This document shows positions 25,691 to 39,800 of a stretch of DNA of 64,000 bases, piece after piece. The DNA lies in assembly GCA_013399895.1 (NCBI GenBank), contig VXBA01006211.1, forward strand, positions 429,014-493,013. Direction: 5' to 3'. Both the position numbers and the translations under genes were made by a program. The notes beneath the pieces were generated by a model. The model saw nothing but the letters and a program-made list of their open reading frames with translations, was not told the origin of the DNA and did no database searches. Each line of letters begins with the position of its first letter. The first letter of the stretch is position 1. This DNA is from Serilophus lunatus (Eukaryota; Chordata; Aves; Passeriformes; Eurylaimidae).

Positions 25691-28600
25691 CATGGGTTTT
25701 TTTTCTCATTCCTCTCCTTTTTTTATGAAGCAGAACCTTTTATATATGAGGATGCCCTATCATATACCTTTTACACACATTACATTCCTATTTATTGAAG
25801 ATGTTTTATAGTAACAGTATTTCTGGACCTATGCAGCATGGTCCATATAGTGGTCAATACTACAAAATTAAGAGAAAAAAATTACAAAAACATAATGCAG
25901 AAAAAATCTAAAAATTCTGAAATTGTAACATATTTTTGGTAATTTTATTCAATTGAAAAACGTGGTCTGAAAATGTTTCAAGCATCTACACCTATAAGAA
26001 AGGTATTGGTGTGTACATAATGACGTTTAACACTGACTGCAGTCTCACAATACAAGACCTTTATTAGACAAGTGAACTGATACCTATGGCAACTGTGATC
26101 TGCTGAAGGACAGGAAAGGACAGGACCCAGTTTATATACTGAAGAAGCCCTTTTCCAGTGCTTAACAGCGTTCTCTCCTAAACCACCGGGATAACTGCAC
26201 CAACAGTCACTACTCCACCACAGATTAACAGCTCATTCCAAGAAGATTTCCAAAGTACATGCTTGTGACCACCTTGCAATCAGGAACAAATACTCTTAGC
26301 TTTGGAAACGTAGTCAAGTTGGACATCAAATACAGCATTCATTATCTGATTAGTGAGTAAATAAGGCAATTTTCATCTGCAGTTTTGCTGCTGTGGTCAG
26401 CAAAAAGCTTTCAAAAAGCTTTCATCTGACCTATAGCAAACAAGTAGGCAAGGACTGCTTGTTTTTCCTCAGAACCATGCCAGTTTTAGTTAAAACGTAT
26501 GCTATTGTTCCAAAAACTATGAACTCTGATGTGGACCAGTATCTAAAATAATGGAGGCAACTGAGGAAAAGGACTAGGCATTAATGCATTTTTGCAAAGT
26601 TAAGAATTAATTAGGCAGTTCCAAAAGATAGGAAAGTGAAAAAGGAGAAATAGAGGGGCAGGAGAAAGAAGAATCTGGGGGTAAGGAGGGGTGCAGAAAA
26701 CAATGAAAGCACTCTCCCTACATAGAAACACAATGAAAACAAACAGGGACCTTCAGAAGGGAAGTAAATCTAATATAGGCAGTGGTGAAAGAGCTAGATA
26801 AAAGGCAAATATACCAGCGTTAGATGATACAATGGCAATCAGCCAACAATTTAAAGACAAAGGTCTTGTATCAAAAGGAAGACGATTTAAAAAAACATGT
26901 ATTATCTTGGTCCCAACTCTCTAGCAACTGGGGCATTGACCCTGCAACAAGATCCTGGTGGCGGGATATAGTTCAGTGGGGCCACTTATATCTTACCCAT
27001 AAGAAGAGATGGGATCAGAGCTAATAAATTACGTGAGAAAAAACATGTTATACACTGTGGCCAGCTTATATCCATGAGGAATTCAGACTAAACATGATCA
27101 AGACAACTGTGTACCTCATGGGAAGAGTCTGACAACACAACTCTGCAATTGCAGTTCATAGCCAAATATATTTCGCATTTTAAAAATACCAGGCAGCAAA
27201 GAACAACCAAGTTAAAATCAAGCAGTCTGAAGGGGTACAGGAAAATTTTAACTTTTTCGTTTTCTGGTTTTGACTGTCAAATTGTAATGCTTACATGCTC
27301 CCTCTCTATAAGGATATATTTTTTATGAGGATGATACCGATAACCATTATGAAAATTTATATCTCAAAAGCCTGGAGCAACGCACTAGATTTCAAGATTA
27401 TTTCATGCTTAGAAGCTGTTTTACAAAATGCAAAGTGGTCTTGAAAGCATTGTAACTAAATTTTTACTGGAATTCACCAAGATAAATACTTTATTTTTAA
27501 ATGTATAATCAAAGCACAGAAAGATGAGAACACACATAAAGCCAATCATCATGGATCAACACCAACTCGCATTAGGTACTTCAGGAATGTAAGACAACTG
27601 ACACAGTCTGCTCTGACTTTTGTATTCTACTCACTGGCTCAACTTCAGATTATACCTCCCTGTCAATGTTCTTGCAGATGATTAGCCTTAAGGAGATAAT
27701 GGCCTTCAAAGTCTGTGTTTGTTATTGTTTTATTCCAACTAAACACAACACTTGGCAAAAACAGAGGACTCTGCCTCTTCCTCAGAGCACTTTTCCTCCT
27801 TCCTGTCCCCTTCTCTCCCTCCAAAAATTTCAAGCCAGACTCTGAAGTCAACGGACCCATTAAATAAGTCACAGCAAGCCTCTGTTCAACGTCTCCCTTC
27901 TGAAGGAATTCATTTGCCCTGCCTGCTTAGCTGGAAAGGCAGCTTTTTGTCCCTCACTGCAGGTGTTGCATTGCTTCTTGATTTTGTGAAGCCAAAGTCT
28001 TCACTCCCTTCAAACAGTATTGCTGCCATTTACTGGCATACTCTGATAACCTGGGTGACTTGTCAAAATGTATTCCAAAGGGTTCCAGCCTCAAACCCAA
28101 AATGTTTATGCAAACCTCTGTGAATCTACTTTCGACGAACGAACGAATGAATCCAAAAGATCTCTATTAATGCACAACTGCAATTAATGTGAAGGTTGTT
28201 AACAGAAACAAAAGAATACAAATGTTGTTTTCTAAATCTATTTGAGAAAAACCCACTTTAACACTATATGGAAGAATGGCAATGAGGATTCAATGGCCTT
28301 TTCATGTACCAGGCCCTGATATAATAAGATAATGTATTGTTTCCATTTTGAAAGGATGTAGCTTTCTTTAAAACAAAACAAAAAAAACAAACCTGTAAGG
28401 ACGGGAGGATATGTTCCTTATAAAAAGGGAGGATTGCATATCTTATTTGCCTCCCTATGACACCGCTGACATCAATAGTGAAGGCATGACTACATGCTAG
28501 TGTTTTGGTGTGTTTTTTTCCTTCTCCATGAGTTTTATAAGATTGGCTAGGATTTACATGAAAGGTTGTTGATTACCTAAGGCAAATAGCATGATCAAAT

Positions 28601-30269
28601 AGATTAAATTAAAAGCAACCAGCCTCGACAAGCAAGACACAGAAGGCGGATTCTATGAATGACATACTCTCTGCTCTACCTGCAGACTGTAAATCATCAC
28701 AGGCTCACTTGACAGTGCCAGGCATAGCAGAGCAGCACTAAAATACTGTGAGTCCAAAAACTGGTTTTTCCTAAATAATTAGACTCTTGGAAGTGGAAAG
28801 CAAGGGTGGTTTTTTGCATGAGTCCCCCAACCCCCATCCCCCCCCTTTCATATTCAAACACTTAGGGAAAAGCAATTTGACACTGGTTTCTGTAACAAAC
28901 CTGGTCAGGCAGGATTTCTCACACACTCCGCACAAAAGGCTAACCTCTCACAAAGTACTTATTGGAGATTTACGTCAAGGTTGAGTGAACTGCAGCCAGG
29001 GAGCTGAGCTCAAAACACTGTGTGAAAGTCTCTGGTGTTAATCACAAAACCCGTGGGCTAGGTGGAGAGGAATTGGGGAGGGGGAAGTAACAAAGAAAAA
29101 ATATCCTATGTAGTATATAATTTTCAATATTCAGCCACAGTATTATTAGGGGAAAAAATATTCACTTGTAATTTAAAATTTCCTCTAATTATGAAAATAT
29201 TAAATAGCTATACTAAAAAGAAAAATCAGCTTCTATATTCACTTGCATTCCGTATTTCCAATGATATATTAAGCGATGACTAGGTGATGCTGTAACTCAG
29301 ACACTGATCTTACATGTTGCTGCTGGAGATACCTTCCAGAGAGAATCAAGTGTTGGATTTATTTACCGCTGTCACAGGTGAACTCTATTAGATAAGAAAT
29401 CGGAATAAAGTGATTCACAAGCACTGATAGACCTCTTCCAGGGTACGTTTGCAGGGCCTCGTTAGAACACATTAACTAACTTGTTCTGTCTATCCAACAC
29501 AGACATGCTGTGCTGTTGTGTCTAAGTGTAAACTGGCGCATTAAGAGTTGACGGTACACATTGCCTGGTGTTCACTGCATTTGAAAAACAAGATAACCTT
29601 TTCTATCTCTGTATCTTTACAATCTAGGTTAGATGTGGGGTTTACATTTAAACAGTATATTACAAAACTGGTTCAGAAAAATTAATTCCAATGGGAACTC
29701 AGATGTTTCCCAGACATGCTTTTTTATCCAGAAGGGAGTTCACATTCATTAGAAAGTCCCTTTTTATTATCTAAAGAGTGGAAATAATTTAGAAATTCCT
29801 TGAATAAAATATGATTAGAAAAAATATCCGAAACACTAAGTAGATTTCTCATCTTAAATGCTGCAAGATCCTATAGTAAAGCTGTACTAAGATTCACACA
29901 TTACAATTTTTGCAAGCTGTACATAGGTCACTTTCCTCCTGAGAGGTCACAGCAGCCAGAGTCCTGTTGTTCCACTGCAGGTTTCCTCCAATCTCACATA
30001 CAGTTGCATTAAATTTGACCTACTTTTTGTTTTGTAAATGTTTCAATATATTGTTAAAAATCCCATCATTTAATAAAACAGTGCATTTATTTGTTACACA
30101 GACATTGTATATGAACTTAATTGATCCAGTTGCTTGAGTAACTTTATTCTCCCTAATCTATCCTCACACCACAATACAGAGGCAACAGGGAATGGCATAT
30201 CAATTTTCTATCTTACTGCAAACCAGGAGAGAAAGGTAACTCCTAACTGAGATAAAAGCCACCAATGTC

Positions 30270-30325
30270 AAAAAAAACCCCACCAAACCCAACGAAAAAC
30301 AAACTCACAAAACACAACAAAAATC
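30270..30325. repeat. A/C-rich low-complexity tract
   Basis: An A- and C-only-like stretch (AAAAAAACCCCACCAAACCC and similar) with few other bases. Such A/C-rich tracts are frequent in bird introns, to my knowledge. No function is implied. Confidence 0.7.
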
Positions 30326-31456
30326 CACATATAAATTAATGTATTATTTAAGAAATCAATTAATCAAATTACTTTTTTGAAACTGTTGTTATAAAGATGG
30401 AAATGTTAAGAAAGACTTTCTTCATATTGCTGCAATAATCCCAGCCGCTGAGCATTTACTGTTGCCCTGTAAAACTGGGATGGAGAAATTCCCTGCTGCA
30501 ATAAAAATGCCCATAAACAAGAGACACATCAGTTCCCTTAAAGAAAAAAAAAGATACCATTAGGACAGCTTTTCATCCTTAGTGCGTCCAAAGGGCTTAA
30601 GACACACTTTGCTGCCTAAATATAATCAGCAACATTGCCACACTAGTGCACTCAACAAGTTTTAAAGTGACATATGACCTTTTAAAAAAATAGTATTGCA
30701 GATTGTTCTGTAGTGAAGAGCCTAAATCAGATTTAAAAAAACAGTCAATCATGCAATTCAACAATAAAACAATTTTCAAATATCCAAAAATTACCATCTG
30801 AGAATATCTGGAAAAGTCAACATGATGGGGTCCTATTGGATATAGTGATCATTTTCAACATGACTGTTCTTTTCGGTATTATGAGGGGTTTGGTCCTTTA
30901 CTTGCTTCGAGGTTTTTTTTAGTTTATTGTATACCTTTTATGCTCAGGAACTAGTCCTTAATGCCTCTACTTTCCATACACAACTCTGCATGCACAGCCT
31001 GGTACAACACCTATCACAATACCCTCGACAGCTTTCCTTTGCAAAGACCCTCCCTGTTTGCTAATGCCTGTTGCGGAATGAAGACAAGATGCTTCTTTTT
31101 TGAGCACCTCAGAATACAGGTGGTTTTGTTTGTTTTGTCTTTGAATGACTGGTGCTTCAGGGCTGGATAAGCTTAGAAGATCTTGGAATAGAAAGCAGTG
31201 TAGAAAGGTGTTAATGGACTTGAAGAAAGGATTTAGAACAGTCTGTAATGGACATTATGGGCTGGCTTCTCATTTTTTTTGGATCATCTTCTGTCAAACT
31301 TTGGCATTCTGTAGAACTGCTCCACTTAAAAATACTTCTTTTTTTTTTAGCATACCTGAGTGTGAAATGATCTAGAACAACTCAGATTTGCATATCTGAA
31401 TTTACTCACCTGCTTTTTGCCTGTAGAATGCTTTACAGTTGAGTTCCCCCAAAAGT

Positions 31457-31507
31457 AACACACAGAGAATTACAGGGAGTCAACACACAGAGAATTACAG
31501 GGAGTCA
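31457..31507. repeat. 25-bp perfect tandem duplication
   Basis: The unit starting AACACACAGAGAATTACAGG is present twice with no mismatch (31457-31481 and 31482-31506). The lack of divergence suggests a recent duplication, or a local assembly duplication. Confidence 0.95.
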
Positions 31508-33814
31508 TTAATACCATCTAACTTCAGCCACTTGATTTATAGACCTCGATTAAGAATGTAATCTGTACAAGCTTCCTAAATTGTCTGTCAAGGTAAAGAG
31601 AAATTATTCGAGAAAGCAGATATGCTTCTGCTTTGACTTGCATCGTGGAGATGTCTCTTTATTCATTGTGGAAGGAGCCTAAGGAAACTACCCTTCCTAC
31701 TTAGATATCACATTTATGTTCCTATTAGGCGATAGAAAGACTCCTGTGTTCTCCTACCTCCACCTCAAAACTTTTGCCCATTCTTGCCTTCACTCTTTGA
31801 CAGTTATTGTATATAAGAAAGGTTATGGAATCATACTAATCCAGTTATGGATCTCTTTTTTCTTTCTCTTTAAAAAATTCTATTCTTTTTTCAGTAGTTT
31901 TGCATGCTTATCACTTAATCATGAGCAATTTATAAGACTCCACAAACCTGGTTTCAAAATTCAAAATTAGAGCATATACAATGCACTCAGTTTGCAGAAA
32001 TTAATCCTACATATCCTAGCAACTACCAGGTACAGGTGATCTAAATGAAGTGATGACAAAGCAAGTGTGGCCAAACATGGATGGGGAAACCCACGTACAA
32101 CTCTGAGCCTCCTGATAGGGGTAGAGGAGTAGGAGATCAATCTAAGACATGGCTTAGTAAATCAGTGAAAGGCCTTTAAAATTTAAATACCTGTTCAATT
32201 CTCAATCCAGATGCTTCTGTTCTTGCACACTGCAAGCGCATGATTTGCATAGCCCACTTTCCCATGTACACAAGGGGAAAATGGTTTAACAACTGGTGAC
32301 ACTGCACACTTTACTCCCATGACATATGCTATGCAGTGGCCTTTTATAGCTGCTGTACATCCACGCAGGAAGGTAACTCCTACCAACGGCAGTCAGAAAA
32401 ACCACGATAAACTGTTTTTCAGTTGTTGAACTCTGTAATGGTGCTTCGTGTTTTCATTTCTCAGTTACTGTTTCAAATGAGCACCACTGAATATTTGACA
32501 GGAACCACCAAGAACATTAGGTTAGAGTTTGTATTTCTGGATTTAAACATCTGACAAACATATAAAGGGTAAAAAAATAACCTGTAATCACTCAAGGACT
32601 CCAACAACTTACACTGGAAATTAGCAGAATATTTACTGCACTCTTTTGGGATGGAATTCACAGATTCAGAAGGAACAAAGACACATACACTATGAATGAC
32701 AGGTATAGTTAAAGAAATAAAGCATTAAAAGTTTGTTTGAGGTGCAAAAAAAAATCTTTATTGTAAAACTTTGGTCAAAGCTTCTTGGGCCACTTTTCCT
32801 AGTTAACTCTCTGACTTCTCAAAGACATGCTTTTTCTTCATATCCCGTATTCCCTTATCTGTTCCCAGTTCTTAAAGGCTGGGTCTTCCTGACTTTTTTG
32901 TAGCTAGCCCAAGCAATACCATACTCGCCTTTTTCATATATATACACACCTCATGTACTGAAGGGATTATCCTCTGCCTTATCCAAGTAAGCTCATTGAC
33001 TTTTCCTTTCCATCATACTCCCTTTTACTGCTTCACAAATGCCCTTTCATTCCCTCTGATTTTAGTTTTATGTTACAAAGCTATCAGTCTAGCTATGCCT
33101 TTAAATGTACTTCCAGAAAATTACTATAGCTTTGCTCTTCGCAAGGACTGACTAGTACTGAAAACACAGCTTTCATCTTCAACACTATTCCCGTCTTAAA
33201 GAAATGTCACTTAGACATTTAGACACATATATAAAACAAGAAAAATAAAACTAGTAATAAACTTGTAATTATTCCATGAAATAATGTTTTTAGTTTTGGC
33301 TAAACTTCACCCTTGCCTTCTTGATTAAAACCGTATTAATTTTTCCCATTAACTGACAAATTACTTTTTGGAGACAGAAGACTCATTAAATGCAGATATG
33401 CCAAAGTTTTGCTTCCTACCTCCAGTGATAAGGCTGTCATTCAGTCAAAGCAGAAGCAGGCCCTCCTTTTATTTTTATCACTTCTTGTAATTGCTTTGCG
33501 GTGGTGTATGTGTCTAGGCTTCCTTCATACTTTCTGGAGATGAAGCCAATACAATGAATGGCCAACAAATATACAGGTCTCTGACTATATAGCAAATATT
33601 TTTTTTGGACTTGGTTACTCACTTTTTGTACTTCACAACTGTGTTGTCTAAATTTGCATCGGCTCCAAGAATCCTAGACAGATAACTCAGGCACAGACAC
33701 TTCCATCACAATTAAATGAGACAAGTCCCACCCTGAAAGTCCATGGGCTAGAGTAACTTCAGGAAGGTTGTTTTTCCCTAAGATCTAGGGATCATTTCCT
33801 AGAGCAGGAGTCGC

Positions 33815-33865
33815 AGTCAATGCCAAAATTCCCACTTATTTCACTGAAATCAGGTCCAGGTCAAA
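33815..33865. repeat. Fragment of the palindromic-element type
   Basis: GCAGTCAATGCCAAAATTCCC, then ACTGAAATCAGGTCCAGGTC, follows the inner segment GTCAATGGCAAAACTCCCATTGACTTCAATGGGACCAGG with several changes. Confidence 0.48.
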
Positions 33866-36800
33866 TGGGGTAATAAAATAATATGGGGCAACAGGCCCAG
33901 AGAAACCACTGCTTTTTGACTTGGAGACTCTAGAATGACACCTGCATGGCACATGGGAAAAAAGAGAGAGCTTTTCTGTAAAATTTAAATGTAAGAGTGA
34001 TTGAAAATGACATTCAAAGCTAATGCTTTGTTTCGGTTTCAGGACTACAAAGTTATTCTGTCTCTTTATCTAGTTAAAATGTTCTATGCCTGAAAGCAAG
34101 TTTCTGGATTTCTGGACACTAGAGCAGATTTCATGTTCTGAAATGGTACATGATCCTTTTTAAATTCATATTCCAGCTTAAATTTCAATGCATGTCAAAC
34201 ACAAGATGTTAGGCATGCTCAATGCAGTTCTCTGCATGCACACAGCCCTGTTCTGGCTTTCACCTTCTAACAGGGAACCTGCCATCTGCAGTGAGAGCCC
34301 TGTCTTCTACATGAAATTTATAGTTCTCGGGCCATGTTCAGACAGCTTCCTTAGAGGACTCCATCTGTTTTGAAGCTCTGATATGCCTTTTTCCTGCTGC
34401 TATCATAATACTCTTTTTCACAGTAACGTCATAAACTCTCTTAATCTGTCCTTTCTATCCCTTTTGTAGTCATAATGACACATAGCCCTTCAAATTATCA
34501 AATTATAGTAATGTTGCTTAAAAAAAGTCAAAATTCACACAGAAAAATAATAAAGAGGTCATTAATTTTTCTTGCTATCTACAAATCCAAATAAAAAATT
34601 GGTCTTAACCAATATAATTTAATATATTAACAAGAAGAAGAATTTTATTTTTTTTTAACAGCTTTTCACTGGCACAATGTCAGCATATTTCAGGCATTTT
34701 TGCTTCCAGTGTTATTAATGAAGGGTAACTTGAATCTTTCAATGGTTTTTCCTAGCAAAGGATAAGGCAGGTTGACATTCTGCACAATATTAACAAGAAA
34801 GAGACATAAGTATGCTTGCTGGTCATGGTAGAGTTCTTCAGAAACTCCTAATAGAGGAAAAAAAGACCTATATATTGAATTTCCTTTTGGAAATATCATA
34901 TTTTAATATGTTTCCATAACACTTTGATATCTAAAACTCAGTATAAAATAACAATAGTATCAGATTATTAAATAGATGTTTTTCATCAGGTCACCAAGTT
35001 TGCATAAAACTTATAATCTTGATGATACCAATTTATAAAAGTGTATTTATAATTTTGTCCATTATTTAAACAGTTCAGAAAGAAAAAATGGGAAGCCAAA
35101 ATGTTTGATCACTCATTAACAGCTATTGAAAACAATCCTTGCATTACAACTGGGATATCACTGGGAAACCAAGAGCAGCTGAGTCACTTTTGACAGCTGT
35201 AAGTTAATGAATATAGTTCCATTTCAAAAAATCCAAAGGAAAATCCATATTCTTTTGTAATTCTGTCCTGACTACAGTCACCATAGGTACTCTGAAGACT
35301 TGGCTGGTCTCCAGATTGAATCTTCTGGTTTAGAGGAAAACAGAGCAATAATAGCAGCACAAGGAGGATTCAGTGAAGGCACTGGTAGGCACATCAAAAA
35401 AAAGTGACACATTTAATTTCTATTGAGACACTCAAATAACTAGTCTGAAGTGGACTTAAGTGTTAAAGGTCACCTGAATTTATCGACAGCAATCTACAGT
35501 CTGCAAATATGTCAGACAACCAGTAAGATTTTCCTCCATGTAAAAATGGCTTTTATATCTTCCGAAGGATCATAGCAACGTCACTTAAGAGCTACGACGT
35601 CTTCATCCTTTAAAAACTGAAAAAATAAATAGCCTTTTCTCTCCAAGGATTCATTGAAGCAATGGCAAACAAGATCATCAACAGAATAAGGTTATAGCAG
35701 AGAAAGCACAAAACCTCTCAAATTTCCTTCCCATTGTTGCTATGTTTCCACTAATTGCATCAGTGACTCTTCAGCCTCTTAACTGAACTACGTAAGTTTG
35801 CTCATATAAATATGGCATATGCTATATATATAGTCAAGAGTTTTTTATAAAACTTATGGGTATATTCTAGGATTATATAGAGCTGGGAATACCATACTGT
35901 CATGCCTTTGCACAGAACAAAGAGAAACCTGAAAACTAAGAGGAACTGGTCAGATTGAAATATCCTTTCCGGCATTTCACAAAGGGCTAACACAAGTGGG
36001 TTTTTTTCTCCATCTAGAGAGATATTATAAATATAATCAAGAAGGCACAGACTGATCTCTTACATACACCCTCGATTCAATCCATCCCCTCTCTCCTTTG
36101 ACACTGACTATAGACTTCTTAGTCATTTCAGTAAGTTTACATTTTTTCTCAGTTATTTCTAACAAACCACACTTACATGGCAGGGAGATGAAAGGTTGAG
36201 CAAGATTCTCAGGGCTCATGAGTAAAGTTCCTAACAAGGCACAGCTGATCTACAGACAGACAGACAAAGATATCAACCATGTGTTGAAAATAAACAGTTG
36301 CAGTCAATTCTCTCGCACCAGGAAGGGGGGAATAGCGAGCTGGCAGTATCTGAGCAGTGAGAAAGACGCTGCCACTTCTCTGGGTCTGTGTTAGTCCAGT
36401 GATGGGAGTATGTTATTTATACAGTCACAGTTCTCATGTCTATCTGCTGTTCTCACCATCTTGACCTGACACGAATGATTTTGAAACCATTTGTTCTTGT
36501 CAGAAGTGTGATAGCATCACAGTAAGGCCAACTGGTCTGCAAAAAAACAGCTCCAAGAGACAAGAGATACGTATATCTAGACATACAAAATTTCAGCTAT
36601 TTTTTGTAAACCTTTCTGCTTCTGAACTACCTCATATCCAATGTTCCCAAAGCAACTTGCTAATAGTCATAAATCTCAATGTTCTTTGGAAGTAACTACA
36701 TAATAAAAATATGCACCTACAGATGCACAAAAGAAATTTGCATTTGTCCCGCATCATATAGCCTATGAAAAGGGTCTTGGCTCCTCCTGGCACATTGATC

Positions 36801-39800
36801 ATCCCCTCATCTCCTGCCTAGGCAGTCTACCAAGCTACAAGCTACGTCATGGACTTAGAAACATTAACCTATGAAGAGCTGTTTAATATCCTCAGGTGAA
36901 TACATCCATCAACAGTAAGTTTACCAATTTCTGGTAGGCAACACCATACTAAATATCTGATATTCTCCTGATTATTGTGAAACAGTATTTTCTTAGCAGT
37001 AATTTGACTCTCTTGCTGCAGTCAACATACTATAAATGCCTGTATTTTATAAATTTCGTTGTATGTTTCAAAGCATTTTATAACCACTGGATTTGTTAAT
37101 ACCAAATAGCATACTCAGTTCTATTAAAAAAAAATTTGAAAAGATAAAAATATTCAAATATATAGTTCACAATGTATGCCTTATATATTAACATTTACAA
37201 GGAAAAAAAAAGGTTGTTTTCAATGAAATAAAACCAGATGCAGAGTAGATCTGGAATGTGACACAGAAACACAACACAAGGACAGAATGCGCATACTGGA
37301 TGTACCCTAAGCCTTAAAATCAGCAGGGCAGCATGAGACAAGCCATACACTAAGGGTACTACTAGTGGTTGTAGTTGTGGTTTAAGGCCTTCTACAAGCC
37401 ATCACAGGACCATTTACCTAAGCTCTTACTTCACCAATACTATCTGAATTTTTATCTTTTGCAGATTTGTTGCTGTAAAAGCTACCAATTCCTATGTGTA
37501 CATTTGAATCAAATGTACATTGGTTAAGATGTTCCTACTGTTGCACTAAATTTCTGCAACCATAAATTCCAAATGTAAAATGGTAATTCATTCTAGATCA
37601 TGGAAAACTTGTTATTTATATAATTGTTTAGCTTTTTTTCAAATAAACCTATACATAACCACACTGAGAAAAGACAAAGACACCAGGTTTTCTGCACTAA
37701 GTTTCTGCATTGTTCATAGATTTGCAGACCATTATAAAGAATATCAATTTTCAGAAAAACAAAGATATTTACATGAGAGAAAACAGCATATTAGAAAAGT
37801 AGCAATTTTCCATATTTCACTTCAAGGACATACAGAAATTCTTTAATACACTTGTTACATTCTACACTTCTGGCAATTAATATTCTAATTGCAGTAGAAA
37901 AAAAAGGGCTTATTAAAGAATATCAACAGTTCAGTAACATTTTTATGAAGACATAACTTATGTTTAAGAACATAGCTAGTGAATGTAGTCAGCACTATCT
38001 GTTCAAAATGGATTAAAGAAATCAATGAAAAATAAAATACTTGTCAATATGAAAAGAGTTACAGAAAACTAGGGGCTGAAATGAGTATTTATTATTATTT
38101 AACTAATCAAGGTTCCAGGTATTTAAGCATTGATTGAGATTGTATTTTATTATCCACAAAAGCAGTATGCGTACTGAGAAGTTACTGCATTTTGTACTTG
38201 CTATGTCGCTTTTAAACAGAGAAGCTCTAAATGCTTCATGAAAATTAACAAACTTACAGGAAGCATTAACTAAAAGAATAAACACTTAAATTTCCATTAT
38301 AGACTGAGTATTATTATTATTATTCCCAGAGACAACCAAGGCCTACGTGAAATAGCTACCACAGGTACAGCTAAGCTTTGGCAAAAATTTGAGGGACAAA
38401 TCTAGACCTGCAAAATCTATCAGGACTGATGAGACAAAACTCTGACAGAGAAGAATCCAGAAAGCTCAAATTCCCATTTTTCCCTATGCAAAAAAGTTTT
38501 CACAGATTTATTTGGTTTTATGTTGGGAATTGCATTGTTTTCCGTGGATTTTATCCTACCTTTCAGGAGAAGAGGGAAATTTTGACTAAAAAGGAAATAT
38601 AATTTTAATTAACCCTTGTTATTAACATTAAATGTTTATTTCTTTTCTGAGCAAAAGAATACAATTATTCCTGTTTCAGACAATAAGAATTATGTTTGTT
38701 AATTTTTTTTTTCAAGATTTAAAGCAGGCTATTTTCTAACAACATTATTTATAGGATCAAATGATTATGGATATTTTGTAAACAAAAAAATCATTGTGAG
38801 AGCCAAAGCAGATTCAGGTCAATCCAATGTAACACTTTACGTAACAATCAATAAAAATGTCAATACAAACAACTACTAAAGGCACCATATGACATTCCAA
38901 TGGCGGGGGGAGGAAGGGAATTCTTCATTTTCTACTTAGACGCCTTGCTTCCTTTATCAGCAGATGGCAAGCAAATTACTAGTTCAATCCATATGTCTGT
39001 ATCTGATAGACAGTGTTTTACAAGTCTGAAATTAGTTTGAAACATTTTGAAGTTGGCCAGACTACAGAGAAAAACAGGATAACTCGGTCTATTAATGAAA
39101 AGTTGGTTTTGTCATAACAAATACTTCCACAAGCTACTACCCATCCAGACTCATTCAGTCACTAATGGAATTGTACCCAAAGACATAATCTGTGTTTAAC
39201 AGACTAACAATTTGTAGTTTCACCCATTCTGTTCTTCTGCTGTGCTCCAACACGTCTCCTTCCACTAGCTGAGGTTTACTTAGTGGTGCTGATGAAAGCG
39301 AGCAAGGCCATGAGAATATTTTTGGTAGGAAGGGTATCAGATCACGAGGGCCGTTTACGTGCATGCTGGTAGGCATTCCAGAGGGAACCTGTCAGAGCAG
39401 AGCCCATGCAGACCAGCACCCTGGCTCCAACCACAGCAAGTGCAGATGCCGAGGAGAAGATTTAGACAATTTTGCTTCATCTCCCCACATCAGAAAGCCT
39501 CCACTTGCAATGCAGACAATGTACATTATAGGAAAGGCATATCAGAAAGCCTAGACAGCTTTTATAACAAAATGAATGGCTTGGTATTTTTTCTTTCAAA
39601 AGAAAGCTCCAAATTTGGAGAATGTTAATAACTTTTACTACTAAACTGTGAGATCCACAGAAGATTAAGGGGGGGGGAAGAGACAAACCAAGCTAAAGAA
39701 GACAAGAAAAGGGAGGTTACAGCAAAGTTTCTTTGCAGCCTGGCCAAGCAGAGTGAAGCAGATCTATACTGATAAAAACAGCTGACAGCAAGGGTCCAGA

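Noticed and set aside
27752..28123. 123-codon plus-strand open frame
   Set aside because: Ser/Pro/Leu-rich translation of CT-rich sequence, with no domain or homologue recognised; opposite strand to TRPS1.
37497..37519. 10-bp perfect inverted repeat with a 3-nt loop
   Set aside because: About one such short hairpin is expected by chance in 64 kb of AT-rich DNA.
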